DNA of 64,000 nt from HXMU1420-13 sp965601825 (GTDB taxonomy: Bacteria; Bacteroidota; Rhodothermia; Balneolales; Balneolaceae): positions 496,001 through 560,000 of the forward strand of contig OZ271839.1 in assembly GCA_965601825.1 (NCBI GenBank), in the 5' to 3' direction. Of the stretch, positions 35,695-44,422 are shown one piece after another (position 1 is the first letter of the stretch; each line of letters starts with the position of its first letter). The position numbers and the translations under genes are program-made. The notes below the pieces were generated by a model. That model did no database searches, had not been told where the DNA came from, and saw only the letters and a program-made list of their open reading frames with translations.

Positions 35695-37424
35695 TGGCAC
35701 GACTTTTCTATTTATTCCTATTTGTTTATTTACTCGTCCCTTTTTGCCTCACAGCTCAAGATTCTAATATTGAAAACCTTAACTGGTCGCCTAATATATA
35801 TAACCAGGAAAATGGGCCTGATATTTATTTCGATTTATACTGGACACCCTTCACGATGGGGAATCCATATGTTCGTACACAGGTTGGGAGAGAAGGCTTC
35901 TTAGTTGAGGGTTATTATTATGATGGCGTTTATTATGATGGTCGAGATCTTTCTGATCAAGGCATAATATTTCCATTTTATAGTGATGGATACATACGTA
36001 TGTCTGCTGATGCTGTTATTATGAGTGGTACCTACTGTGGTGTTGAATCAATACGCCTTTCATCAAGACGAATTTTTACCGGTGAACCAACTGCCTTTGA
36101 TCTTGATGGTCTTTCAGATTCTATTAAAGATTGCCTAGACGATTATCGAAGAAACACAGATGGAAGTTGGGAGGAATTTGTCGATTTCTACAACTTTCAG
36201 ATTTTCGAAGTGTCTTTAAATGCCAGAATTACAATCGAAAACGCAATTCGAGCTAAAGTAAGAGCAGATGAACGCCAAAACGCCAATGAGCAACGAAGAA
36301 GAGAGCTTTGGAATATTTATCAAAATGTTTGTAATGCAAATTACGATGAATATGATGATGTAAGGCGAGCACTTTCAAGATTAACAGAGGTTCAGAATAA
36401 CAAACCAATTCTTCAGTCGTGGCAACGAACTTCAGTAGATCAATGCTATGAAAGGCTACGTAATCTGGCCGAAGATCTATTATTCAATGACGATGATGAC
36501 GACTCTAATGAAAACTCCATTGATAATCTGTTTAACGCGGCACTATCCAGAGCTCGAAATGCAGAAGCTCGTGGTGATTATTATCAAGCACTACAAGAAT
36601 ACAAAACTGCTTATGGCTTAAAACGGCAGTATTGGTTAGAAGATAGAATCCGCGAAATGGAACAAAAGGCTGATGCTCAAGCTTTTGCAGCAGGAGTTGC
36701 AACCTTTATTACGGGTATGAATGAACTGTCTGATCTAGTACCTAGTGAAAGACTCAATGGATCACTGGTTCATTCAGGAGGGTACTCTGAACATAATGCC
36801 ACTAATACCCCGGGGTTGTCTGAGTTTTCTGCTGCAAGAATGGACATATTTTACTTATTGGTTGACCGATCTTTTTGGCTCGATAAAATGAAAAAAATAG
36901 GAATCCATATCGGTGGAAATGTACAATATAGCTCCCAATGGGATGATTATTCAGGTTCGAATAATTCTGGCGGCAGTTATTCAACCAGTCTTGATTTTAC
37001 AACTATTCAAGTTTTTGCCGGGCTCAGTTTTTTTGGAAGACTTGAAATAGATTACCTATACAATGGTTTCGGAATTGATGGTAATTATAATGCTAGCGAG
37101 TTCTCTGATGTGCCAATTGGAGGTAAACTACACTTCGATGGTGGGGCACGTGCTTCTGTTTACTTATTAAATAATCAGGATTTATTTTTGAGGATTTCAG
37201 GATGGTACGTTGATGCACAAGAAAATAGTGACTACAAATTCCTTGACCCTGATAATAATGATGATGTTCAAACTACATCTTATGGATACAGGGTTGAGTT
37301 TGTCAAAGCTCCCTGGTCATTATCATTTTACAGTCGACAGGATACATACCTCTCAAATACGTCTCTAAACATTGGTTTAAATAGCTGGGGATTAGGAATT
37401 GGTTTGGGTTTAGGGTTGAGGTAG
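35694..37424 (+). CDS. Hypothetical outer-membrane protein with helical middle and barrel-like C-terminus
   Basis: 576 residues. Signal peptide MARLFYLFLFVYLLVPFCLTAQ (cleaved after TAQ). Residues about 25-150 are beta-rich with repeated YYYDGVYYDGRDLSDQ-like aromatic stretches; 160-330 are helical and charged, including a TPR-like pair (NAALSRARNAEARGDYYQAL with QEYKTAYGLK); from about 375 on there are alternating beta strands ending in SWGLGIGLGLGLR, consistent with an outer-membrane barrel. Coupled to the lipoprotein gene upstream. No family recognised. Confidence 0.72.
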   Translation: MARLFYLFLFVYLLVPFCLTAQDSNIENLNWSPNIYNQENGPDIYFDLYWTPFTMGNPYVRTQVGREGFLVEGYYYDGVYYDGRDLSDQGIIFPFYSDGYIRMSADAVIMSGTYCGVESIRLSSRRIFTGEPTAFDLDGLSDSIKDCLDDYRRNTDGSWEEFVDFYNFQIFEVSLNARITIENAIRAKVRADERQNANEQRRRELWNIYQNVCNANYDEYDDVRRALSRLTEVQNNKPILQSWQRTSVDQCYERLRNLAEDLLFNDDDDDSNENSIDNLFNAALSRARNAEARGDYYQALQEYKTAYGLKRQYWLEDRIREMEQKADAQAFAAGVATFITGMNELSDLVPSERLNGSLVHSGGYSEHNATNTPGLSEFSAARMDIFYLLVDRSFWLDKMKKIGIHIGGNVQYSSQWDDYSGSNNSGGSYSTSLDFTTIQVFAGLSFFGRLEIDYLYNGFGIDGNYNASEFSDVPIGGKLHFDGGARASVYLLNNQDLFLRISGWYVDAQENSDYKFLDPDNNDDVQTTSYGYRVEFVKAPWSLSFYSRQDTYLSNTSLNIGLNSWGLGIGLGLGLR

Positions 37425-37558
37425 TTATTTATAGGCTCAAATTTAGTTTACTAGTTGTTTATTTTCATATATTATTCAATTAAAACAACCACTTAATTGA
37501 TTTTTGGTAGCATCAACTCTATTCTAATATCAGTTTGATAAGAAATCTTTTTCTGTCC

Positions 37559-38155
37559 ATGTATAAACTTTCAGTATTCGTTTTACTTCTATTCATATTT
37601 AACTGTTCAGACTCTGAGAACCTCTACGAAACACTGTCTCATCTTGAACTTGATGAATTGTTTCCTGGCTCCTATAACGACATTGAGCTAACAAAAACCG
37701 AAAATCGAATTTGGGTAGATGAAGAAGACACACCGTATTCCGGAGAGCAAAATGTGTTTAAATCTGATACTGATGAATTGGTATACACGCATTTCTACAA
37801 AGATGGATTTCTTTTTGAAACACTAATACACAATGTAAATCCACAAGGGACACCTGAAATATCAGCTAAAACTAAATATTTCACCGATTCGGCCGGGAAT
37901 CTTATAACTCAAACATTTAAAGAGACTGAAACCGACTCATTGATTTTAATTGTACAATTCACAGATTCAGGTACTACAAGAAACAGCAAATACTATCACA
38001 GGAATGGAAATCTTTGGTCAGATAAAACAATGCTCTGGCCAGTAAATGAAGATGGTATCAAATATCATGGATTATTTACTGAATTCAACAACGAAGGCAA
38101 TATCATCAAACAAGAACGTTATGAGAACGGAAGCTTGATAGAAACAATTAAATAA
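37559..38155 (+). CDS. MORN-repeat (YwqK-like) lipoprotein 1
   Basis: 198 residues from ATG 37559; a TTG at 37535 gives a longer but less convincing start. Lipoprotein signal MYKLSVFVLLLFIFNC. The middle and end hold short repeats of the MORN_2 type (for example HFYKDGFLFETLIHN, KYYHRNGNLWSDKTM, RYENGSLIETI). Similar proteins are often labelled YwqK-family antitoxins, but no toxin gene is adjacent. Two paralogous-looking lipoproteins lie at 38961-39584 and 39680-40228. Confidence 0.75.
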   Translation: MYKLSVFVLLLFIFNCSDSENLYETLSHLELDELFPGSYNDIELTKTENRIWVDEEDTPYSGEQNVFKSDTDELVYTHFYKDGFLFETLIHNVNPQGTPEISAKTKYFTDSAGNLITQTFKETETDSLILIVQFTDSGTTRNSKYYHRNGNLWSDKTMLWPVNEDGIKYHGLFTEFNNEGNIIKQERYENGSLIETIK

Positions 38156-38199
38156 ACGTTATTTAGTACCGATCACTTATTTATACACACGTTTGGCTA

Positions 38200-38964
38200 A
38201 TGAAATTCTCAATTATCTACTTACTCATACTTTTCCTGATACCAGGAGGTAATCCTGAGATATCAAATGAAGAGGCTCGTTTACAGCAATTAGTTGATCA
38301 TTTCGATCAAAAGGGAATTGATATTCAACCTTTTTTGGATGATGAACGCTTTGCTTTAGTTGATGACATCACCTCAAAATTTACTCGAGCTGTTGAAATA
38401 AAAATTGAGTCCTTTGAGGATTATCAACGTGTAATTAAATATGATCGAAAGAAGGATAAAATCTCCTATTTCTATGCCGAGTATCATCAAGAATTAAAAT
38501 CTGCCCAAGAAGAGTATGGTATCCCGAAAGAAGTGATCATTGGGATTTTGGCAGTTGAATCTGAATTCGGTCGATTTAAAGGAAGTTATAATCCGTTCAA
38601 TGCGTATGTTAGCATGTATGTTGAGGAATACCGTACAAAATGGACGTTAGCTCAGCTTGAAGAGCTTATCAAATTTGCAGATAGAAAAGAGCTCGATATG
38701 CTTGAGATGAAGTCTTCATATGCAGGAGCCATGAGTTATGCTCAGTTTATTCCCTGGTCGTTAAACCGTTTTTGGGTGGGTTCGGAACTTTATCATATGC
38801 CTGATAACATCAATTCAGTAGCGAATTATTTAGCCCACTATAAAAACGTGACTGGTAGTCTCGAGAAATCAGTACTTCGATATAATCCAAGTACCATGTA
38901 TCAAAAAGCAGTGCTTGCACTTGCAGAAGATGCAGAAGAAATACTATCTGGTCTTGATGGCTAA
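38200..38964 (+). CDS. MltB-like lytic murein transglycosylase
   Basis: 254 residues. A short hydrophobic N-terminus (IIYLLILFLIPGG) serves as signal. The SLT/MltB domain shows YGIPKEVIIGILAVESEFGR with the catalytic Glu in VESEFG, then FKGSYNPFNAY, and SYAGAMSYAQFIPWS. These enzymes cleave peptidoglycan with formation of anhydro-muramic ends. Shorter than E. coli MltB. Its stop overlaps the convergent MORN lipoprotein gene by 4 nt. Located between MORN lipoprotein genes, perhaps related to wall remodelling. Confidence 0.85.
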   Translation: MKFSIIYLLILFLIPGGNPEISNEEARLQQLVDHFDQKGIDIQPFLDDERFALVDDITSKFTRAVEIKIESFEDYQRVIKYDRKKDKISYFYAEYHQELKSAQEEYGIPKEVIIGILAVESEFGRFKGSYNPFNAYVSMYVEEYRTKWTLAQLEELIKFADRKELDMLEMKSSYAGAMSYAQFIPWSLNRFWVGSELYHMPDNINSVANYLAHYKNVTGSLEKSVLRYNPSTMYQKAVLALAEDAEEILSGLDG

Positions 38965-39584
38965 GCTCCGACTTGGGTTACCAGCTTCCCAAATTGGTAT
39001 TCTAATTCTGCTTTAACAGTACCATCTTCATTATAAACGATTGCTGTTCCGTGGTACTGATTTAGCTCATTGAAGGGTATTTCTGATTTAATTTCTCCGC
39101 TTTCAAAATATTCGGTCTGAATGGAGTTCTCAATATGAATTAGCTTATTACCTTCATTACTGTAAAAGGTGTAGATCCAGTTTTCACCACCAATTAACTC
39201 AGACTTTAATTGACCATCTCTGTACCAGCTGCTCATCTTTTCGATTTCACCTTGATTATAGACTCCAAAATCAGATGGCGAACCGTCTTCATAGTATGTA
39301 ATCAATTCTCGCATATAACCTTCTTCAATTGAATATCTACCACGATATAAACTATGATCGTCTTCGATAGTACCGGAAAAAGGTAGATTGGTTTTTGGAT
39401 CGAGAAACAACATCTCATATCCTCGTGTATATTCTTTAATGGTTAAAACTTCCGTTGATTTTTCTGCTTCAACCAGGTTCTCATACACCAGAACGATATC
39501 GCCAACTACAAATTCTGAATGTGTGTCTTTTGCACAATTCGAGACAACTAATACAACTGCAAGGAATAGGTATTTAATCCGCAT
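38961..39584 (-). CDS. MORN-repeat (YwqK-like) lipoprotein 2
   Basis: 207 residues from ATG 39584 (MRIKYLFLAVVLVVSNC, a lipoprotein signal); upstream in-frame codons would place 19 residues before the signal and are rejected. The C-terminal half holds several YwqK/MORN_2 units (for example YYEDGSPSDFGVYNQGEIEKM, trimmed here to YYEDGSPSDFG, then SWYRDGQLKSEL, YSNEGNKLI, VYNEDGTVKAELEYQ). Likely outer-membrane attached. Overlaps the lytic transglycosylase end to end. Confidence 0.78.
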   Translation of the reverse strand: MRIKYLFLAVVLVVSNCAKDTHSEFVVGDIVLVYENLVEAEKSTEVLTIKEYTRGYEMLFLDPKTNLPFSGTIEDDHSLYRGRYSIEEGYMRELITYYEDGSPSDFGVYNQGEIEKMSSWYRDGQLKSELIGGENWIYTFYSNEGNKLIHIENSIQTEYFESGEIKSEIPFNELNQYHGTAIVYNEDGTVKAELEYQFGKLVTQVGA

Positions 39585-39679
39585 CTTTTTTTTGATGGAA
39601 AAAACAACATTCCTTGGAACATCACCAACTACATTAAGCAAACGTAACAGTCCTTAAAGGACTTTAATGAAAAGCAGTT

Positions 39680-40228
39680 TTAACCATCTACCGGTTTGCC
39701 ATCTTCATAAAGAGTTTCTGTTAATAAAGCCCCTGATTCATCGTAGTATTTCATGATACCATGGTATTTTGAACCCTTCAAAGGCGCTTCAAACTTAAGT
39801 TGACCATTCGAGTACCATTGCTTGATTTCTTTTTTCCCGGTTTCAGGATCTTCCACCCAATCATATGATGATTGAGGTGTTCCATCTGGATAAAATGTCA
39901 GCCATCTTAATAATTGGCCATTGTGATAAATATTTTCTGCTTTATGATCGATGGAGCCATCATATTCATAGTAGGTACCGAATCTTGGAAGACCATCTAT
40001 TATTTCTGATGTAGCAGCTTTATTTCCGTTATCGTAATAAGATGTTTGGATTCCATTAAACGGTGTTTCTTCATTTGGCAAATAAAATATTCCATCTCGC
40101 TCTTCGAGATTAATATCGAATGTTGTTCTCAGGCCTTTTATGTATACAGCACCCTCGTTTTTTTCTTGGCAACTTCCCGATACCATTATTGCTACTGCAA
40201 ATACGATAAAAAACCTTAGAATTCTCAT
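39680..40228 (-). CDS. MORN-repeat (YwqK-like) lipoprotein 3
   Basis: 182 residues. Lipoprotein signal FFIVFAVAIMVSGSC (Cys at about 20). Repeats such as SYYDNGNKAATSEI, TYYEYDGSIDHKAENIY, YHNGQLLRWLTFYPDGTPQ, WYSNGQLKFEAPL and YYDESGALLTETLYEDGKP are MORN_2/YwqK units. It is the closest relative in the window of the protein at 38961-39584, which follows after 95 nt on the same strand, suggesting tandem duplication. Confidence 0.78.
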   Translation of the reverse strand: MRILRFFIVFAVAIMVSGSCQEKNEGAVYIKGLRTTFDINLEERDGIFYLPNEETPFNGIQTSYYDNGNKAATSEIIDGLPRFGTYYEYDGSIDHKAENIYHNGQLLRWLTFYPDGTPQSSYDWVEDPETGKKEIKQWYSNGQLKFEAPLKGSKYHGIMKYYDESGALLTETLYEDGKPVDG

Positions 40229-40346
40229 ATTTCCCCCATATTGTATTTACCTAAATAAAATATCGAAGAGAAATAATGTCAAATTAGAGATTGACTAAAT
40301 ATGCCCAACATTCATTGATCATTGAATGTTTATTATTGTTTATTGC

Positions 40347-41954
40347 TTAGCCCTGCTTGAACTTGAAAAGGTTTTCAGCACCTACTTTTTCTTCGGCTTG
40401 GGTCAACGCATACATCGAATCAAACAAGACAATCGGATGCTCTTCAAGATCTTTGGTCACATGTGTTGAGTAACTGGCCTCGAGTTTAGCAATTACATCA
40501 TCATCATTTGCCAACCAACGGGCAGTGTAAAACGAAACCGGAGTTATGACTAGTTCTACCCCGTATTCTTCTTTCATACGATGATGAACTACTTCAAACT
40601 GAAGCACACCTACAGTACCAAGCAAAAGTTCATTTCCAACTCCGTTTGGGACTTCGAATACATGAACTACGCCTTCTTCAGAAAGTTGCTTTAAACCTTC
40701 GCGAAGTTGTTTTCTCTTAAATGGATCTTTAGTGGCTACTTTTTGGAAGTGTTCAGGTGTGAATAATGGGATTACATCAAATCGAACAGGCTGCTTTGCA
40801 TAAATAGTAGTTCCAATTCTGAAATCACCAGGATTGAAGATAGATACAATATCACCCGGATAGGCTTCTTCCATCAGCTGGCGTTCATCGCCCATCAATG
40901 TGTGTGGGGTCGCCATTTTTATTTTCTTACCTGAATGCGAGATCACCACTTGCTGACCACGTTCAAATTTGCCGGATGCAACTCGGATAAAAGCAGCACA
41001 GTCACGATGACCCGGATTCATGTTCGCCTGCATTTTGAATATGAACCCTGAAAATGAATCTCCTAAAATTCTCTCTGCACCTTCAACGTGCTCATATTCT
41101 TGTGGACTTGGAGCAAGTTGATGGAAATAGTTCAGAAAAACATCCAATCCAAAGTTATTCAATGCTGAACCGAAGAAAACAGGAGTAACCTTACCGGAGT
41201 TATACAGCTCCTGATCCATGTTGGGATACATGTCTTCAATCAGCATTAATTCTTCAAGAAAAGCTTCTTTTTCTGCGTCTGATAAATTGCTTTGCTCCAG
41301 CGCTTCATCAACTTCAAGGATTTCAGTCACTGCTTTTTTTGCGCCGTGATCTGCTTTCTCGTAAATATGAACTTTCTTATCAAGGACATCATAAATCCCC
41401 TGGAATTTCTGACCATAACCCATGGGCCAGCTTGCAGGAAGTGCCTCAATCCCTAGTTTCGCCTCTACGTTACTTAGCACTTCAAGTGGGTCCATACCAG
41501 GTCGGTCGCACTTATTTACAAAAGTGATAACCGGGACTTCACGAAGCTTACATACCTCAAATAGTTTTTCTGTTTGTTCCTCCACACCCTTTGCTACATC
41601 AATTACCATTAAGCCGGAATCAGCTGCAACTAAGGTTCTAAGTGTATCTTCAGAGAAATCCTTGTGACCCGGTGTATCCAATAAATTGTACTTAATGCCT
41701 TCTTTCTCGAATCGCATTACAGAAGACGTCACCGAAATACCGCGTTCCTTTTCAATTGCCATCCAATCTGATGCCGCATGATGTACCGCTTTTCTTGCAC
41801 GAACAGACCCCGCTTCATGAATTGCTCCACCATATAATAAAAGCTTTTCAGTGAGCGTAGTTTTCCCTGCATCCGGGTGAGAGATTATGGCAAAGGTGCG
41901 TCTCTTTTTTGCTTCCTTTAGAATTTCGTTATCAGCGGTTGCCGCTTGTGACAT
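40347..41954 (-). CDS. prfC: Peptide chain release factor 3
   Basis: 535 residues, GTPase that removes RF1/RF2 from terminated ribosomes. G1 SHPDAGKTTL (about 26-35), switch region ERGISVTSSV, G3 DTPGHKDFS, G4 NKCDRPG, and the C-terminal RF3 domain with VPNGVGNELLLGTVGVLQFEVV. Length is typical. Single gene; a palindrome just downstream (about 40308-40331) has no T run on this strand. Confidence 0.96.
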   Translation of the reverse strand: MSQAATADNEILKEAKKRRTFAIISHPDAGKTTLTEKLLLYGGAIHEAGSVRARKAVHHAASDWMAIEKERGISVTSSVMRFEKEGIKYNLLDTPGHKDFSEDTLRTLVAADSGLMVIDVAKGVEEQTEKLFEVCKLREVPVITFVNKCDRPGMDPLEVLSNVEAKLGIEALPASWPMGYGQKFQGIYDVLDKKVHIYEKADHGAKKAVTEILEVDEALEQSNLSDAEKEAFLEELMLIEDMYPNMDQELYNSGKVTPVFFGSALNNFGLDVFLNYFHQLAPSPQEYEHVEGAERILGDSFSGFIFKMQANMNPGHRDCAAFIRVASGKFERGQQVVISHSGKKIKMATPHTLMGDERQLMEEAYPGDIVSIFNPGDFRIGTTIYAKQPVRFDVIPLFTPEHFQKVATKDPFKRKQLREGLKQLSEEGVVHVFEVPNGVGNELLLGTVGVLQFEVVHHRMKEEYGVELVITPVSFYTARWLANDDDVIAKLEASYSTHVTKDLEEHPIVLFDSMYALTQAEEKVGAENLFKFKQG

Positions 41955-42026
41955 GGAGTGATGAATTTGGGTAATTATAAGCCGTGAAAAATACGAGCTT
42001 TTTTGGTTATTCGTGAATTGTAATTA

Positions 42027-42083
42027 GTTATTCGTTAATGGTTATTCGATTTTAATCCGGTCGATTAACAAATAACGAATAAC
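42027..42083. repeat. 22-nt inverted repeat (TTATTCGTTAAT type) before a start codon
   Basis: GTTATTCGTTAATGGTTATT with CG (42027-42048) faces CGATTAACAAATAACGAATA with AC (42062-42083); 19 of 22 bases pair, spacer 13 nt. It ends 9 nt before TTG 42093. Related core TTATTCGTTAAT recurs at 43713-43730. Confidence 0.65.
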
Positions 42084-42092
42084 AAAAAATCC

Positions 42093-42731
42093 TTGAATAT
42101 TCGCTCTTTAGTCACTTTTATAATTTTTCTATTACTACTGCCCCTGACAATAAATGCCCAAATAATTGGCGATGAAGCTTTGCGAAAGCTTGAAGAAGGT
42201 CGGGTTTCTACAGTTGAAGGGGAATTTATTGTATATCTGGCGGATACTGTTTCACCCGACTTTGCGATAAATCAACTTGAAAGCCTGGGTTACGAATTAG
42301 GTTTTACAGACATTCAGCCCTTTACAATTGCGATAATAAATAAACCTGACCAAGTGATTGTTGATGAGTTGACTTCGCAACAGCAAATTCTGGATTTTAA
42401 CTATCAGCCAGACCCTGTTGATTCTGCTTATTTCAGAGAATTATTGGCCACTCAAAATTTAAGTGCTGATGAATACCAATCGTCTTTAGATAGGATCATC
42501 GCCAGCCAAACAATTGAACGATTATATCTTCAGTTCCAATATTTTATGAATGAAGAAGCTGTAATCAAATTCATGACAAATTTTCGATCAGTGGCTTATG
42601 AGATTATTTCTGATTTCCCTCGATCTATAAATATCCTTGTTGAGCCGGGCACCGAACAAGAAGTGATGCTGGAGGTGGAAAAACTTCCATTTGTTGATTA
42701 CACGGCATTGATTGGGATTATTGGGGAGTAG
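42093..42731 (+). CDS. Hypothetical exported protein
   Basis: 212 residues, TTG start at 42093. Signal peptide (LVTFIIFLLLLPLTINAQ, cleaved after NAQ). The mature part begins EALRKLEEGRVSTVEGEFIVYL; residues about 45-90 (DFAINQLESLGYELGFTDIQ, then FTIAIINKP) look like a ferredoxin-like alpha/beta fold and a similar unit seems to repeat near 150-205 (NEEAVIKFMTNFRS, then ILVEPGTEQEVMLEV). No family recognised. It is preceded directly by a palindromic repeat and followed by another at 42742. Confidence 0.68.
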   Translation: MNIRSLVTFIIFLLLLPLTINAQIIGDEALRKLEEGRVSTVEGEFIVYLADTVSPDFAINQLESLGYELGFTDIQPFTIAIINKPDQVIVDELTSQQQILDFNYQPDPVDSAYFRELLATQNLSADEYQSSLDRIIASQTIERLYLQFQYFMNEEAVIKFMTNFRSVAYEIISDFPRSINILVEPGTEQEVMLEVEKLPFVDYTALIGIIGE

Positions 42732-42741
42732 AGTTAAATAG

Positions 42742-42829
42742 GTCATCCTGAGCCATGTGCTGAACTTGATTCAGTATTGTTTCAGGATCTTTGATATCAC
42801 TTAAGATGCTGAACTAAATTCAGCATGAC
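42742..42829. repeat. Palindromic intergenic repeat, copy 2 of the TGCTGA/CCTGA pair
   Basis: Starts GTCATCCTGAGCCATGTGCT, then GAACTTGATTCAGTATTG and TTTCAGGATCT, and ends with AAGATGCTGAACTAAATTCA and GCATGAC. Nearly identical to 33453-33502. The stem ATCCTGA/TCAGGAT here replaces ATGCTGA/TCAGCAT there. Confidence 0.75.
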
Positions 42830-42842
42830 TTATCGTGGTTTA

Positions 42843-43709
42843 TCAAAACAACCCCAACTGTTGTTCCTGATTCGCCGGCCATTCGGGGAAGGGCGGAAGT
42901 TCAATCAACTCACCTAAAAGTCTATGAAAATGGGCCGCGACAATGTGCTGCGAAATGACATCCGGCGTATGAACAAAGATATATGGATGTTTTCCTCCAC
43001 GGATCCAATCAGCGACTACAATAGCCCATTCTTTTAGGTATGCTTCGTTATTCAGAATATCGTTACTTCCTACAAAGCGGATCATCGGCCTAGTTCCTTT
43101 TAATTGAAACCGAACCGGAGCTTTCGGTTTTTTTCGTTGCGCTGCTTTTATCGTTGGATCATCACTTTGCATAGAATGAAGTTTCCTTGTATCAAAAATG
43201 ATGCGTTCTATTCCGTAACTCTCCAGCAGACTTTCAAACGCATGTTCTTCTTTTCCCCGATTGAAAAAATCCGGATGACGAACTTCTATACCATAATGAA
43301 ATATCTTGGGAAGATAACTAAAAAGACTTTCCAGCTTATAAAGCTCATTCGGACTAAATGACTCTGGTAATTGAATCATAAAAGGCCCGAGCTTTGAACG
43401 CAGTGATTCAAATCGTGATAGAAAATCATCCACATCCCGATCGATATGAGAAAGTCGGCGAATATGAGTGATTTCTCTTGGTAGTTTAAAACAGAACTTA
43501 AAGCCATCTGGAGTTCGATCGCTCCATTTTTGTACCGTTTCTAAAGATGGCGAATTATAAAAGGTGGTATTCCCTTCCACTGTATTAAAGACCGAGGAAT
43601 ACTGACTTAGAAAACCTTCCTGTTTTGTTCCCTTTTTATAAAACAAACCAACCCAATCAGGTACACTCCAACCAGTTAATCCAAGGTGATATTTTGGTGG
43701 TTCGTTGAT
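42843..43709 (-). CDS. DUF72 (YecE-like) protein without a standard start codon
   Basis: About 267-288 residues. DUF72 proteins have a TIM-barrel-like fold and unknown function. Conserved parts: GLTGWSVPDWVGLFYKKGTK near the N-terminus, FNTVEGNTTFYNSPS, FKLPREITH, GPFMIQLPESFSP, EVRHPDFF and IFVHTPD. The first usable standard start, TTG 43646, would remove the conserved GLTGWSVPDWVG. The frame is open upstream to a TAA at 43721-43719, but that stretch has no ATG, GTG or TTG; ATC 43709 is the only near-standard codon. A TTATTCGTTAAT repeat abuts this place. Either an unusual start is used or the gene has lost its initiator. Confidence 0.8.
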   Translation of the reverse strand: MNEPPKYHLGLTGWSVPDWVGLFYKKGTKQEGFLSQYSSVFNTVEGNTTFYNSPSLETVQKWSDRTPDGFKFCFKLPREITHIRRLSHIDRDVDDFLSRFESLRSKLGPFMIQLPESFSPNELYKLESLFSYLPKIFHYGIEVRHPDFFNRGKEEHAFESLLESYGIERIIFDTRKLHSMQSDDPTIKAAQRKKPKAPVRFQLKGTRPMIRFVGSNDILNNEAYLKEWAIVVADWIRGGKHPYIFVHTPDVISQHIVAAHFHRLLGELIELPPFPEWPANQEQQLGLF

Positions 43710-43711
43710 CG

Positions 43712-43738
43712 TTTTTAGTTATTCGTTAATTGGTATCT
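43712..43738. repeat. TTATTCGTTAAT-type repeat at the 5' end of the DUF72 gene
   Basis: TTTTTAGTTATTCGTTAATT GGTATC shares its core with 42027-42048. A partner with AATAACTATTAGCGAAT lies at about 43828-43848, next to the cytochrome stop, so the 135 nt between may be one small element with inverted ends. Confidence 0.45.
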
Positions 43739-43849
43739 CAGCCAGATAAATTTACCCGAATGACTATAAGAAACTCTGTTTAATAAACTAGTTATAAGCG
43801 CTATTTACAACATTCGAATAGAGATTAAAAAATAACTATTAGCGAATGC

Positions 43850-44332
43850 CTACTCCATATTGGTAGTTGGCTTAATATCTCCACGATGACACGTTGTACA
43901 ATTCACTACAGCATTTCGATCAGAAAGGTCTGCGATTGCAGGAAGCATCTCAGAATTTATCTTTCCTGTCATTCGCCACATTTCTCGAGTTATTTCTTTT
44001 TCAAGTTTTTCGTCGCTTCCCCAATCGTCTGGATTATGACAATGTGTACAGGTAACTCCAAGGGAATTTGAAAAACCGAATTCCATAATGGCTGTAATTC
44101 TACCAGCAGGAAATTCACCCATCAACTCAAGGTTTTCGAATACCTCTTTAGCTGGCAGATTTTCTCTACCGGCGATAGCTTCTTTTATCGCAGCAATAGC
44201 TTCGGCCTGATCGAATTCTGAAGTGTCAGATTGGATGATCTCTTTTTTTGAATATTCAGGAACTGGTTCCGACGTATTGATATATCCTAAACCGAATATA
44301 AATGTTAGGATTGTAATGAGAAGGGTTTTCAT
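43850..44332 (-). CDS. Reaction-centre-type c cytochrome (dihaem)
   Basis: 160 residues. Signal peptide (LLITILTFIFGLGYINTSEP). Two haem c sites: CTHCH in GVTCTHCHNPDDWGSD and CTTCH in VVNCTTCHRGDIKPT. Between them is the REMWRMTGKIN helix, the axial-Met helix of the photosynthetic reaction-centre cytochrome c subunit family (PF02276 type). Members with two sites are common in non-phototrophic Bacteroidota and relatives, where they are presumed envelope electron carriers. No photosynthesis gene is nearby. The electron partner is unknown. Confidence 0.87.
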   Translation of the reverse strand: MKTLLITILTFIFGLGYINTSEPVPEYSKKEIIQSDTSEFDQAEAIAAIKEAIAGRENLPAKEVFENLELMGEFPAGRITAIMEFGFSNSLGVTCTHCHNPDDWGSDEKLEKEITREMWRMTGKINSEMLPAIADLSDRNAVVNCTTCHRGDIKPTTNME

Positions 44333-44422
44333 GATAGTGAGATTAGTGATACCTCAATCTATCAGAATAATCAAACAATGCAATTTTGCACTGCATTGCG
44401 TTGCAACGATTTACATTTACTC

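Noticed and set aside
37559..40228. A toxin-antitoxin system, because MORN_2 repeats are often annotated as YwqK antitoxins
   Set aside because: All three are lipoproteins with export signals and no toxin-like gene is adjacent.
40307..40331. Palindrome AACATTCA/TGAATGTT after prfC as a terminator
   Set aside because: On the prfC strand it is followed by GGGC, not by Ts; the T-rich side faces the strand without a gene ending there.
43850..44332. Evidence for phototrophy from the reaction-centre-type cytochrome
   Set aside because: This cytochrome type is widespread in non-phototrophs and no other photosynthesis gene is present.
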